From an uncultured Prevotella sp. (lineage in GTDB: Bacteria > Bacteroidota > Bacteroidia > Bacteroidales > Bacteroidaceae), in NCBI GenBank assembly GCA_934281565.1, contig CAKQXI010000068.1, forward strand, positions 1 to 11,134: 11,134 nucleotides of DNA, written 5' to 3'. Position 1 is the stretch's first letter; every line of letters starts with the position of its first letter. Made by a program: the position numbers and the translations under genes. This document shows, piece after piece, positions 1-6,614 of the stretch. The notes beneath the pieces are model-generated. The model worked only from the letters and a program-made list of their open reading frames with translations, was not told the DNA's origin and did not search any database.

Positions 1-95
1 CAACATCGAATATAAAATCTCAGCTTAAAATGAAAATAATGGTTAAAAAATTTGGATATTAACATAGAAAGCAGATTGGTGCTACGCACATTACA

Positions 96-881
96 TTGGA
101 GTTGTTGAAGCATCGTGGACAATTTCAAGCTTGTTTTGGAATGGCATGGAAACAGAGTACCGAAGACTTGGAGGGCAGATTGGAGGATGATAACATCCTT
201 GACCGTATCATGACCAACTGGAAGGTTCCTTTAGCTGCATATCTTGCCATTAAGGATTATATCGATTTTCCATTTACATACCAAGATTTGTTAGATGTTG
301 TAGTTAAAGGTGTCAAAACACAAAATTGCATGTGTAATACGACCGATGAGGTCGCGGGTTTCTGGAATATTATCAACGCTGCTGTCCAGATGGGAGAGCT
401 GAAGAAAGAGCAGGACTTTAAAATTAAGACTACAGGTAGCTTCACGACCAACAAGCTAAAGTTGGACAATTGGACTCAACCTCGTAGCATCCTTATGATT
501 CGTAAGGATATCACCATGGCAATTTACCGTAAGTTGGGACGTTCCATGGACGAGAAACTTTTGCCTAAGGAGTCTCTTTTGCACTATCTTCAGATTGGTG
601 CGGAGTTTTTTGGTACAGCGAAGAACCCAGAGAGATTTATAAAGTTTGGACCAAATGGTTTTCCCGAGACTGTTGAGAAGATTGATGGTAATGGTAATGT
701 CACTGGTCGACAAAAAATATATTATAAGGATCGACCTTTGTGTTTCGACTACAAGATGGTGTCAGAGAGATATGGCATTGATTTAGAAACGGAGACAGAG
801 ACAGATGGTGAGTACAAAGCCCCCATGTCTATGAATGACGAGGAGTTGGAAAAGAATGGATATGCTCCATTACCATTGTAG
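96..881 (+). CDS. C-terminal fragment of a probable phage/mobile-element primase-helicase
   Basis: About 261 codons from a TTG at 96. The frame is open back to 63, where a TAA at 60-62 blocks it, and the first ATG is at 141. The beginning (GATHITLELLKHR), followed by a long helical stretch with DRIMTNWKVPLAAYLAI, resembles the region after the helicase core of Bacteroidota primase-helicases, where a helical tail precedes a winged-helix-like end. That family assignment is from recall and is moderate. No Walker A, Walker B, zinc-finger or Toprim motif is present, so this piece alone should have no helicase or primase activity. The 62 bases before it are AT-rich and do not continue the protein in any frame, suggesting that the 5' part was lost by deletion or insertion, or lies beyond a junction. 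A terminator follows 37 nt after the stop. It could instead be a standalone accessory protein. Confidence 0.55.
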   Translation: MELLKHRGQFQACFGMAWKQSTEDLEGRLEDDNILDRIMTNWKVPLAAYLAIKDYIDFPFTYQDLLDVVVKGVKTQNCMCNTTDEVAGFWNIINAAVQMGELKKEQDFKIKTTGSFTTNKLKLDNWTQPRSILMIRKDITMAIYRKLGRSMDEKLLPKESLLHYLQIGAEFFGTAKNPERFIKFGPNGFPETVEKIDGNGNVTGRQKIYYKDRPLCFDYKMVSERYGIDLETETETDGEYKAPMSMNDEELEKNGYAPLPL

Positions 882-917
882 CGTGTGACTTTATTTTGTT
901 TAGATCATATCTATCGT

Positions 918-957
918 AGCCCCGAGGAAGGTGAGAGCCTTTTGAGGGGCTTTTTTT
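918..957 (+). terminator. Intrinsic terminator after the primase-helicase fragment
   Basis: AGCCCC (918-923) pairs with GGGGCT (946-951), and an inner AAGG/CCTT stem (928-931/938-941) stacks inside it. Seven T residues follow (951-957). This is a textbook rho-independent terminator and separates the replication remnant from the repeat region. Confidence 0.85.
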
Positions 958-1017
958 GTGCTTATATATGGTTTGTCAAGCTAACTTTATTATTAATATG
1001 CACGACCCTTATTTTGA

Positions 1018-1218
1018 TGTGGCAATTGTGGCAATTGTAGCAACATTGATTATCAGTGTGTTAAGTGATAATTATGATGTGGCAATTTTGTGGCAATTTG
1101 TGGCAACGCAGAGAGTGTTGTGGCAAAGGTTGTGGCAATTATTATATATATGTGTCAATATGATATTTGCTAAATACTTAATAATCAGACACTTAATATT
1201 TTTGCCACAATTGCCACA
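1018..1218. repeat. Iteron-like cluster of TGTGGCAA repeats bounded by a 17-bp inverted repeat
   Basis: TGTGGCAA occurs exactly at 1018, 1027, 1078, 1089, 1099, 1119 and 1131, with a variant TGTAGCAA at 1036. Two copies in the opposite orientation (TTGCCACA) lie at 1202 and 1211. The outermost pairs form a perfect 17-bp inverted repeat: TGTGGCAATTGTGGCAA at 1018-1034 and its reverse complement at 1202-1218. Within a group the copies are spaced 9-12 bp (20 bp once), about one helical turn, as expected for cooperative protein binding on one DNA face. The intervening DNA is very AT-rich. Possible roles are a replication origin next to the primase remnant, a multi-site operator, or recombinase binding sites. 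The sequence does not decide between these. Confidence 0.8.
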
Positions 1219-1383
1219 ACCAAAACAACCATTTTAGGGTGTCTCATTTTTTTTTTGCTTTTTTATTGAGATTTTGGAACCTAAAAGGTAAAAAGTCATG
1301 GCTTGTTATATTTTTCTCATAGTTTTGCGGTGGTTTATTGAATATTTTTCCTAATTTTGCGGTGTTTTACTAATATTCTAAAT
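1219..1383. other. AT-rich leader region with 32-nt direct repeat and tandem promoter-like boxes
   Basis: A 10-nt T run lies at 1247-1256. TTTTGCGGTG occurs at 1323-1332 and again at 1355-1364, the second copy starting 32 nt after the first, and similarity continues into the following A/T-rich bases (TTTA, AATATT, CTAA). Each copy is overlapped by a Bacteroidota -7-like box: TAGTTTTG at 1320-1327 and TAATTTTG at 1352-1359. No well-spaced -33 TTTG box is seen, so promoter activity is tentative. If used, the second box would start transcription close to the ATG at 1384. Confidence 0.4.
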
Positions 1384-1869
1384 ATGAGCAATTTTGTAAT
1401 TTATCTTAAGGTGGAGCCATATCTGCATCAATGGCTTACACATTCCTTTGGCGACCCTGTTGTATTTCCTGCAAATAGCAACGAAAATGCCGTTATTCGT
1501 CGTTTCACAACGAAACGACCTACCAATAACCTGCCTGAGCAAAAAACAGATGGTGATATTGCTATATGCATACCATATAGCAAGGCCAAGAGTCCTGAGA
1601 CATACAATTTCCTGTCAGGTTCAGCCAAACAGGCTTTGGCTGAGAGCATTGATGACCTCTTTCGTATGAATATGTGGAGTGACCTCGGTGATTTGAGTGA
1701 TACATCTTGTAAAAAAATGTCTGCCTTTCGTTCTTGGTGCGAGAACCATGGCATTGACATAGATTATGCTGAGACTATCCGCATGAAATGGTACCGCATG
1801 CGCAAGGCTTACCAAGCCAAAGGCGTGAACCTATTTGACAATAAAAGATGTAGAAAAGACAATTTTTAA
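1384..1869 (+). CDS. Conserved-looking phage protein of unknown function
   Basis: 161 residues starting MSNFVIYLKVEPYLHQWL. The ATG at 1384 is preferred over the in-frame TTG at 1357 because it lies just after the promoter-like box and gives a natural N terminus. The protein is soluble, with no signal peptide or membrane segment. An N-terminal segment (residues 1-50) contains FGDPVVFPANSNENAVIRRF, and the C-terminal third is helical and basic (IRMKWYRMRKAYQAKG). I recall similar proteins from Bacteroidota prophages but cannot name a function. The basic tail could bind nucleic acid, which is inference only. It is separated from the next gene by 91 nt containing tandem repeats, so the two may be regulated separately. 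Confidence 0.7.
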   Translation: MSNFVIYLKVEPYLHQWLTHSFGDPVVFPANSNENAVIRRFTTKRPTNNLPEQKTDGDIAICIPYSKAKSPETYNFLSGSAKQALAESIDDLFRMNMWSDLGDLSDTSCKKMSAFRSWCENHGIDIDYAETIRMKWYRMRKAYQAKGVNLFDNKRCRKDNF

Positions 1870-1890
1870 CATAAAAATCTCATCTACGAT

Positions 1891-1940
1891 GTACCTGTTT
1901 TTGTTCAGTACCGAACAGGTGCGAACAACTGCGAACAGAT
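1891..1940. repeat. 10-bp tandem repeat with inverted half: candidate operator
   Basis: Three adjacent 10-bp units, CCGAACAGGT (1911-1920), GCGAACAACT (1921-1930) and GCGAACAGAT (1931-1940), share the core CGAACA. Just upstream, ACCTGTT (1893-1899) and TGTTC (1902-1906) are inverted copies of parts of the same unit, so ACCTGTT pairs with AACAGGT at 1914-1920. The array sits 21 bp before the ATG at 1961. An exact helical-turn period next to a start codon suggests a repressor or activator binding array. Confidence 0.55.
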
Positions 1941-1960
1941 GAGTACAAAAATTTCGAGAT

Positions 1961-2371
1961 ATGAGAAAGCTCAATTATATATGCCGGGTGCAGCGAGTGC
2001 TTCTGAATGAATTGCCATTCAAGACTCTTCTTGGTAACAAGACATTTTCCTTACCTGGCAGTGACAGCTGGGATGAAGTTAAATGTCTAAGGCCAGTCAA
2101 GCTGGAGATTACAGACAAAATAGAGGATGGATTGCGCTTGTATACGCATAAGTTGACATTTCGCACTTGCGAGGAAGACATCAATGTCCGTGATGTCTTC
2201 GCATATCTTGTGACCGATCTTGATGGCAAGAAATATCTGATAGGGTCAGGCGAGCGCCCTTACCCTATTATAAATATTTCGGATGTCCACCCAGATTCAT
2301 ACGCATCATCAACTATGACAGAGGTGTCTGTACAGTGGATATCAACGCGAAAAGCTCCTAAGATACGCTGA
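1961..2371 (+). CDS. Small phage protein of unknown function upstream of the head genes
   Basis: 136 residues, MRKLNYICRVQRVLLNEL at the start, from an ATG preceded by A/T-rich sequence. The composition suggests a compact mostly beta protein (alternating segments such as VKLEITDKI, YTHKLTFRT, VFAYLVTDLDGKKYLIG) with no membrane segment or signal peptide. Short beta proteins next to capsid genes are often head-tail connectors, decoration proteins or tail completion proteins. That is a positional guess, not a motif match. The stop is 60 nt before the protease start, and a promoter-like site lies between them, so it may or may not be co-transcribed with the head genes. Confidence 0.7.
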   Translation: MRKLNYICRVQRVLLNELPFKTLLGNKTFSLPGSDSWDEVKCLRPVKLEITDKIEDGLRLYTHKLTFRTCEEDINVRDVFAYLVTDLDGKKYLIGSGERPYPIINISDVHPDSYASSTMTEVSVQWISTRKAPKIR

Positions 2372-2380
2372 TTCTTGTAT

Positions 2381-2411
2381 TTTTTCCATGGCAATTGCCT
2401 TATTATCTTTG
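2381..2411 (+). promoter_or_regulatory. Putative head-operon promoter containing the palindrome GGCAATTGCC
   Basis: TATCTTTG at 2404-2411 matches the Bacteroidota -7 consensus TAnnTTTG. A T-rich stretch at 2381-2385 sits where a weak -33 box would be. The perfect palindrome GGCAATTGCC at 2390-2399 lies between the two boxes, an ideal repressor position. The same palindrome occurs twice at 9269-9327, the first copy again next to a TATCTTTG. Transcription would begin around 2418, shortly before the ATG at 2432. Confidence 0.5.
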
Positions 2412-2431
2412 CATGCAAAAAAGACAAGCGC

Positions 2432-3505
2432 ATGAAATACGGAATGATGATTTGTGGTACTATTGGAGCTGGCTACGATTGGTGGACAGGTTCTTATGGT
2501 ACACGTTCCAAGGATGTCAAGGTATATCTTGATGCTCATCCAGGTGAAGAGGTTGACATTGCTGTATCTTCGCCTGGTGGTTTCGTTGACGAGGGACTCA
2601 CCATCTACCAGCTCATCAAGGATCATGGTCATGTCAATGTCCACATTCTGGGCATGACCGCCTCCATCGCCACCGTGCTGTGCATGGGAGCCAAGCACAT
2701 CGATATGTCGGTCGGCAGCACCATGCTCATCCACAATGCCTCCACGGGCGTTGCTGTGTGGGAGTCTGCCAACAAGGAGAAGCTCGACCAGCTCATCAAG
2801 CAGTGGCAGAAGCAGCGCGACGACCTTGATACCATCGACAAGGTCATCGCCTCTGTCTATGCCAAGAAGTCGGGCAAGACATCTGATGATATCCTGGCAC
2901 AGATGGGCAAGGAGAATTGGCTGAGCCCACAGCAGGCCCTTGACCTCGGTCTCATCGACGAGATCAGAGACATAGACGAGGAGGACATGCAGAGACAGAC
3001 CAACCTCGCTACGAGATTCACTAACTCTTATTGCTGCAGCCTCGGTCTTCCGCCATTGCCGCATCAGAGCAACGATGAGCCCTCTAAAACATTCCTCGAG
3101 AAAGCATTCAACTCTCTCAAGGAGATGTTCAAGAATAACTCTCAAATTTCAAACATGAAGAAGAAATTCCTTAACCTACAGACCCTCCTCAATCGCAAGG
3201 AGGACTTTGAGGTGACTGATGAGCATGTCAAGCTCACAGATGCAGAGATGCAGACCATCGAGGATGCCTTTGCTCAGAAGCAGAAAGACTTGGACGAAAA
3301 GTCCCAGGCACTTGACACCGCCAACCAGAAGGTCAAGGACCTGGAGGCTGACATCAAGGCCAAAGAGCAGAGCATCAAAGACAAAGACACTGAAATCAAC
3401 AATCTCAAGGGTGCGCCTGGAGGTGACACCACTGATGATGTTAAGCCTGAGGTCGACAGTGTCGATCCTGGCGTATTGTACAATGCTATGAAGCAGATTC
3501 ACTAA
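2432..3505 (+). CDS. Prohead maturation protease (ClpP-like S14 fold) fused to a scaffold-like coiled coil
   Basis: 357 residues from the ATG at 2432; an in-frame TTG at 2375 lies upstream of the promoter and is unlikely to be used. Residues 1-190 show the ClpP-type serine protease fold: VSSPGGFVDEG (45-55), catalytic serine in GMTASIA (S78), catalytic histidine in TMLIHNA (H101), and the usual ending ALDLGLIDEI. Residues from about 242 on form a charged region with a heptad-rich coiled coil (AFAQKQKDLDEKSQALD and onward) typical of a capsid scaffold, followed by a Gly/Asp-rich linker. Known role of the family: cleavage of scaffold and capsid delta domain during head assembly in the cytoplasm. 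It ends in TAATG overlapping the capsid gene start, implying translational coupling. Bases 2620-2960 are more GC-rich than their surroundings. Confidence 0.88.
   Translation: MKYGMMICGTIGAGYDWWTGSYGTRSKDVKVYLDAHPGEEVDIAVSSPGGFVDEGLTIYQLIKDHGHVNVHILGMTASIATVLCMGAKHIDMSVGSTMLIHNASTGVAVWESANKEKLDQLIKQWQKQRDDLDTIDKVIASVYAKKSGKTSDDILAQMGKENWLSPQQALDLGLIDEIRDIDEEDMQRQTNLATRFTNSYCCSLGLPPLPHQSNDEPSKTFLEKAFNSLKEMFKNNSQISNMKKKFLNLQTLLNRKEDFEVTDEHVKLTDAEMQTIEDAFAQKQKDLDEKSQALDTANQKVKDLEADIKAKEQSIKDKDTEINNLKGAPGGDTTDDVKPEVDSVDPGVLYNAMKQIH
3155..3505 (+). CDS. Possible nested in-frame scaffold gene within the protease gene
   Basis: An in-frame ATG at 3155 begins MKKKFLNLQTLL, which looks like a genuine Bacteroidota N terminus and would give a 116-residue protein made only of the scaffold part: acidic helices, a coiled coil and the C-terminal tail. 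DNA just upstream (3125-3154) turns abruptly A/T-rich compared with the GC-rich protease region, as expected for initiation in this phylum. Several phages, with lambda C/Nu3 as the classical example, make a separate scaffold from an internal start in the protease gene. That precedent is established; its use here is inference. Confidence 0.45.
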   Translation: MKKKFLNLQTLLNRKEDFEVTDEHVKLTDAEMQTIEDAFAQKQKDLDEKSQALDTANQKVKDLEADIKAKEQSIKDKDTEINNLKGAPGGDTTDDVKPEVDSVDPGVLYNAMKQIH

Positions 3506-4479
3506 TGGCAGTTAACGAAAACACCATTACCATCACCCCCGACGAGCTCAAGACCAGCTTCGCCAAGTACCGCAAGGATCTCATCCAGATTCCATCGCGT
3601 GCACTTGACGAGGCTGCCAAATACATGAGCCGTCGCATCAATGTCCGAGGCAAGGAGACTGTCGGACAGCTTGACGGTGATATGCAGCTCGGTCCATACT
3701 CTCTTACTCGAAAGGATGAGAATGGAGTTACCATCACAGGACGCACCTTGGAGACTTACCTTGGCTCTTGCGTCAAGCCGTTTGAGCCTAACAAAGTCCG
3801 CGATACCATCTATGGCTCACCTGTTTTCCAGGGAGATGCACTCAAGAATCAGCCTATCACCAAGCTCGTTGGTGCATTTCTCTTTGGCAAGATAGGCGAG
3901 GGACTTTTCAATGAGCTCTTTACTGCCAAGCGCAATGAAGAAGGCAACAAGACTACAGACCTCTTTGATGGTTTCAAGACCATCTCGGATAATGAGATTA
4001 AGTCCAAGGCAATCTCTAAGGAGAAGAAAAACCTGGTTCAGACGACCAAGGTGACAAGTGTCAACGCTGTTGATGCCATCGAGGCGTTCTATGACGCTGC
4101 TGATCCTAAGCTCAAGGCTTTGAACACATATATGTTCATGAATAGCTACGAGCTCACGCTCTACCAGAGAGCCTACCGTGCCAACTACGGCAGCGTGAGA
4201 TACAACGAGGAGTTCAGCAAGGTGCGCATGGACGGCAACAATAAGTGTACGCTCGTGGGACTTGATAACATCCCTATGGGATACAAGATTATCACACCGG
4301 GTAGCAATATGCTTATCGGTCTTGCTACTGAGGGTGGCAAGTGTGCATTCGATGTTGAGAAGTCCCTTGATTCTCACTTCTTGCTGGACTTCGTCGCTAC
4401 CATGTACTTCGGCACTCAGTTTGAGTCCATTGTACCTGAGCGCATCCTGTTTGGTTATGATGAGATTCCTACCGAATAG
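3505..4479 (+). CDS. Major capsid protein (HK97-type by context)
   Basis: 324 residues, ATG overlapping the protease stop codon (TAATG). Length and position directly after a protease-scaffold gene are typical of HK97-fold major capsid proteins. The first ~40 residues are helical and charged (TPDELKTSFAKYRKDLIQI), as in capsid N-terminal arms. A central domain contains LGSCVKPFEPNKVRDTIYG and GDALKNQPITKL. A later region has MFMNSYELTLYQRAYRANYG and the end is FGTQFESIVPERILFGYDEI, the mixed beta/hydrophobic ending common in capsid subunits. No Ig-like domain is seen. It would assemble into the icosahedral shell after scaffold removal. Identification is by context and general features rather than a signature motif. 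An alternative would be another abundant virion protein. Confidence 0.75.
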   Translation: MAVNENTITITPDELKTSFAKYRKDLIQIPSRALDEAAKYMSRRINVRGKETVGQLDGDMQLGPYSLTRKDENGVTITGRTLETYLGSCVKPFEPNKVRDTIYGSPVFQGDALKNQPITKLVGAFLFGKIGEGLFNELFTAKRNEEGNKTTDLFDGFKTISDNEIKSKAISKEKKNLVQTTKVTSVNAVDAIEAFYDAADPKLKALNTYMFMNSYELTLYQRAYRANYGSVRYNEEFSKVRMDGNNKCTLVGLDNIPMGYKIITPGSNMLIGLATEGGKCAFDVEKSLDSHFLLDFVATMYFGTQFESIVPERILFGYDEIPTE

Positions 4480-4521
4480 TAGGGACCTCATCCATCTTAT
4501 AACTCTTATACATTATATAAT

Positions 4522-5133
4522 ATGGCAAATACAAAAAAATCATGTGCTGATGCCGTTGACCTCTATGAGGATGTTCTCAAGTGTCCGGGCCAGAAGCGCA
4601 TGCCTGGTACAAGGGCTTATGGCTGGTTCAGCCCACGGCGCTGGATTACCAAGCTGGCCGAGCCTCAGAAGGATGCTGCTACGGCACTCAAGGACTATCT
4701 TGTCATTAAGGACTCACACACACTTGCTGCTGATAAGCATTGGATTCGTGTGGAGTTTGTCATTGACAAAAACTCCATGGCACCGGAGGCACAAGGTGAG
4801 CATGGCAGTAAGACCATGAACAACAAGGCCACCTTGGTCATTCCTGGTACTGAGGAGGAGGCATCGGCGATTGCATCCATTTTGCTCAATGATGACTGTA
4901 TCTTTTTGGTTCCTCAGCGCAATGGAAAGGTTCGGCAGTTTGGTGACGATGCTTTCGAGGTTGATGTCACACCAGCGCAGAGCACGGGTGCGGGCATTAC
5001 CGATGAGAGTACAACCACATTGGAAATTTCCGTAGGCTGTGAGACTTTGCCACCATTCTACTTTGGCGACATCGTTACTGCTGACGGTACCATCTCAGGC
5101 AAGGATTGCAAGGCTATTGTAGATGAAGGATAG
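4522..5133 (+). CDS. Phage structural protein, possibly major tail tube protein
   Basis: 203 residues from the ATG at 4522, 42 nt after the capsid stop, in an A/T-rich start region. The N terminus contains CADAVDLYEDVLKCPGQKRMPG with two Cys residues, then a likely beta-rich body. The stretch LVPQRNGKVRQFGDDAFEVD followed by a Gly/Thr/Ser-rich loop and STTTLEISVGCETLPPFYFG is reminiscent of tail tube proteins, which alternate strands with a long loop. I recall similar proteins beside capsid genes in Bacteroidota prophages. If correct, it polymerises into the tube through which DNA exits. It could instead be a decoration or head-tail joining protein. It is the last gene before the 5164-5200 terminator, which fits an abundant structural product. 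Confidence 0.65.
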   Translation: MANTKKSCADAVDLYEDVLKCPGQKRMPGTRAYGWFSPRRWITKLAEPQKDAATALKDYLVIKDSHTLAADKHWIRVEFVIDKNSMAPEAQGEHGSKTMNNKATLVIPGTEEEASAIASILLNDDCIFLVPQRNGKVRQFGDDAFEVDVTPAQSTGAGITDESTTTLEISVGCETLPPFYFGDIVTADGTISGKDCKAIVDEG

Positions 5134-5163
5134 GCTATTCATAAACATAAAATAAAATCCATG

Positions 5164-5200
5164 GCGAGGCGATGCTTGTTTTGGCTCGTCTCGCTTTTTT
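5164..5200 (+). terminator. Intrinsic terminator closing the head module
   Basis: GCGAGGCGA (5164-5172) pairs with TCGTCTCGC (5186-5194), with one G-T pair in a 9-bp stem, followed by six T residues (5195-5200). It lies between the 4522 gene and the ATG at 5211. Partial read-through would set a lower level for the downstream packaging genes. Confidence 0.8.
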
Positions 5201-5210
5201 ATTCTTAGAC

Positions 5211-6176
5211 ATGAACGACGTTAAATTTACACAGCGCATACAGGCTTGGTTCGATGCCGAGCATACTGATGATAACATCAGAGAGGGAGCCATGCTTCTT
5301 CTGCAGATGAACAACAACAGACACCTCTACCAGCAAATTATGCTCAGACCGCAAGCTATGTTGGAACATCTCAAATATAACTTGCAGAAGCATCTGGGGT
5401 ATCGTCTCAAGGGCATGACGCTTGATGAGGTACGGATCTTCGATAAGCAGGTTACGCCTGTCTTGCAAGCTGCAGTCGATAAGACAGCGGAGGCAGACAT
5501 TCAGCAAGAGGATGATGTACCTCATCTTCCATTTGTTGATGCCAAAAACATCGATTCCATCATCCCCGATGCTGTTATAGCCAAGGGTAAGAGAACAGAC
5601 CATGACCAACTTCCAGACGATGTCAAGGAGATTTGGGAGACCAACGCTGTCTTATGGAAGAAAATTAAGCAGCTCTTCGAGTCTTGCAAGGCGTACACCC
5701 TCTCTTGTGACCGCTTCGAGGGCTTGAATGCTGCCAACGAGGAATTCAAAAAAATGCTTGTCTCCCTCAAGGAGATGTATTACGCTTATAAGCAAAACAT
5801 GGATAAGTATGACCATGCAGAGGCTGATGGCGAGATTCTTTCAGATGAGCAGCATGAGATCACAGCTAACCAGGTGGGCAGTGCTCGCAGCTATATCACC
5901 AAGAATCTTGACAAAGTCATCCAGCTTATGGCTGATGGTAAGACTGATGATGCTGCTAAGTTGAGAACCAAGGTGCAGCAGCGTGTCCAGATTCTCATTG
6001 ATGCCAAGGCCGATGTCAAGGCGGAGACTGTTTCTAAGTTGATGCAGGCAGGCATCGAGATGCCATCTGGCTATGGTGATAAGTTTGAGCAGCAGCCAGA
6101 TGCAGGGCCATCTGAGGAGGCGAGCGATGAGGGCAGCGCAGATACATCAGATTCTGAAACCACTTCAGAACAGTAG
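5211..6176 (+). CDS. Acidic helical phage protein of unknown function
   Basis: 321 residues from the ATG at 5211 (MNDVKFTQRIQAWF). An in-frame ATG at 5172 lies inside the terminator hairpin and is rejected. The protein is almost entirely alpha-helical and strongly acidic. Residues 15-80 contain EGAMLLLQMNNNRHLYQQIM and LEHLKYNLQKHLGYRLKGMT. A Pro-containing acidic linker follows, then a long helical domain (KIKQLFESCKAYTLSCDRFE onward). The last ~35 residues are a low-complexity Glu/Ser/Asp tail. No enzymatic motif or membrane segment is visible. Similar proteins occur near terminase genes of Bacteroidota prophages as I recall, without known function; a role in packaging or head assembly is a positional guess. 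The C-terminal coding end overlaps the next reading frame by about 50 nt. Confidence 0.8.
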   Translation: MNDVKFTQRIQAWFDAEHTDDNIREGAMLLLQMNNNRHLYQQIMLRPQAMLEHLKYNLQKHLGYRLKGMTLDEVRIFDKQVTPVLQAAVDKTAEADIQQEDDVPHLPFVDAKNIDSIIPDAVIAKGKRTDHDQLPDDVKEIWETNAVLWKKIKQLFESCKAYTLSCDRFEGLNAANEEFKKMLVSLKEMYYAYKQNMDKYDHAEADGEILSDEQHEITANQVGSARSYITKNLDKVIQLMADGKTDDAAKLRTKVQQRVQILIDAKADVKAETVSKLMQAGIEMPSGYGDKFEQQPDAGPSEEASDEGSADTSDSETTSEQ

Positions 6177-6614
6177 TTCTCAGGTTTATCTGGGCCAAGG
6201 GTTATACACCCTTGGCTTGTTGGGGTGGATATTGGAGCAAACAGGTACAGCAAATGTGACGGTTACCACTTTCTCCACTTCCGATGCCTTTCTTTGTGGT
6301 GTGCTCAATCTTCGTAAACGAGGATTAATTAAGTCCTCAACGTTAGTGGTTGATGTTAAACTTCACGTAAAGCTTTAAAGCTAAGTCGCCTAATGACAGA
6401 GACTTTTGATGTTGTGAAGTTGTCTCTTAACCACTCCAAGATAATTCTCGTCGCTAACGACGAGTGGTTAGTCTCCGTGATAACATCTCAAAACCAAACT
6501 TATGGTGACCGTGCCGAGTGTACCTTCATTACCACAGACAGGGATGTCTATCTCGATATCAATAATATGCTCAATAATCTGTTAGATGATACGACAACAA
6601 TTTCCATTTCTTGA
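6127..6614 (+). pseudogene. PLD-like (HKD half-motif) phage protein split by a one-base frameshift
   Basis: Two reading frames together make one protein of about 160 residues. The first frame (ATG 6127) reads SSSQVYLGQGLYTLGLLGW, then TTFSTSDAFLCGVLNLRKRG, and stops at 6378. The second frame is open from 6360 with TSRKALKLSRLMTETFDVV and continues to 6614 with NHSKIILVANDEW and TSQNQTYGDRAE. HSK...D...TSQN resembles one half of a phospholipase-D HxK...D...GSxN catalytic motif, the spacing being slightly longer. The join sits at GTTAAAC (6355-6361): one extra A (AAAA instead of AAA) restores a continuous protein. I recall intact relatives next to terminase genes in Bacteroidota prophages. The cause could be a real mutation, a sequencing error or, less likely, recoding, since the site is not a standard slippery heptamer. 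Its stop overlaps the next start by 29 nt. Confidence 0.7.

Noticed and set aside
1018..1218. CRISPR array
   Set aside because: The repeat unit is only 8 bp, spacing is 9-42 bp, both orientations occur, and there are no cas genes.
956..1237. 93-residue + strand reading frame across the TGTGGCAA array
   Set aside because: The coding text simply translates the DNA repeats (runs of Val-Ala-Ile and Trp-Gln), begins within the terminator tail, and resembles no protein family.
2375..2431. Upstream TTG start for the protease
   Set aside because: It would place the start codon upstream of the putative -7 box and adds an unnatural N terminus; the ATG at 2432 fits better.
2342..3145. Long minus-strand frame opposite the protease gene
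   Set aside because: Antisense shadow of a gene with a clear ClpP-type motif set; the translation is low-complexity and His/Val/Leu-rich.
3817..4491. 224-residue minus-strand frame opposite the capsid gene
   Set aside because: Antisense shadow caused by codon bias; no motif and no promoter or start region.
5172..5210. Upstream ATG start for the 321-residue helical protein
   Set aside because: That ATG lies inside the terminator hairpin and would add a hydrophobic stretch encoded by the stem and T run.
6355..6361. Programmed -1 frameshift site
   Set aside because: GTT AAA C does not allow good re-pairing after a one-base slip, and no downstream stimulatory stem or upstream Shine-Dalgarno is seen; a lost A is simpler.
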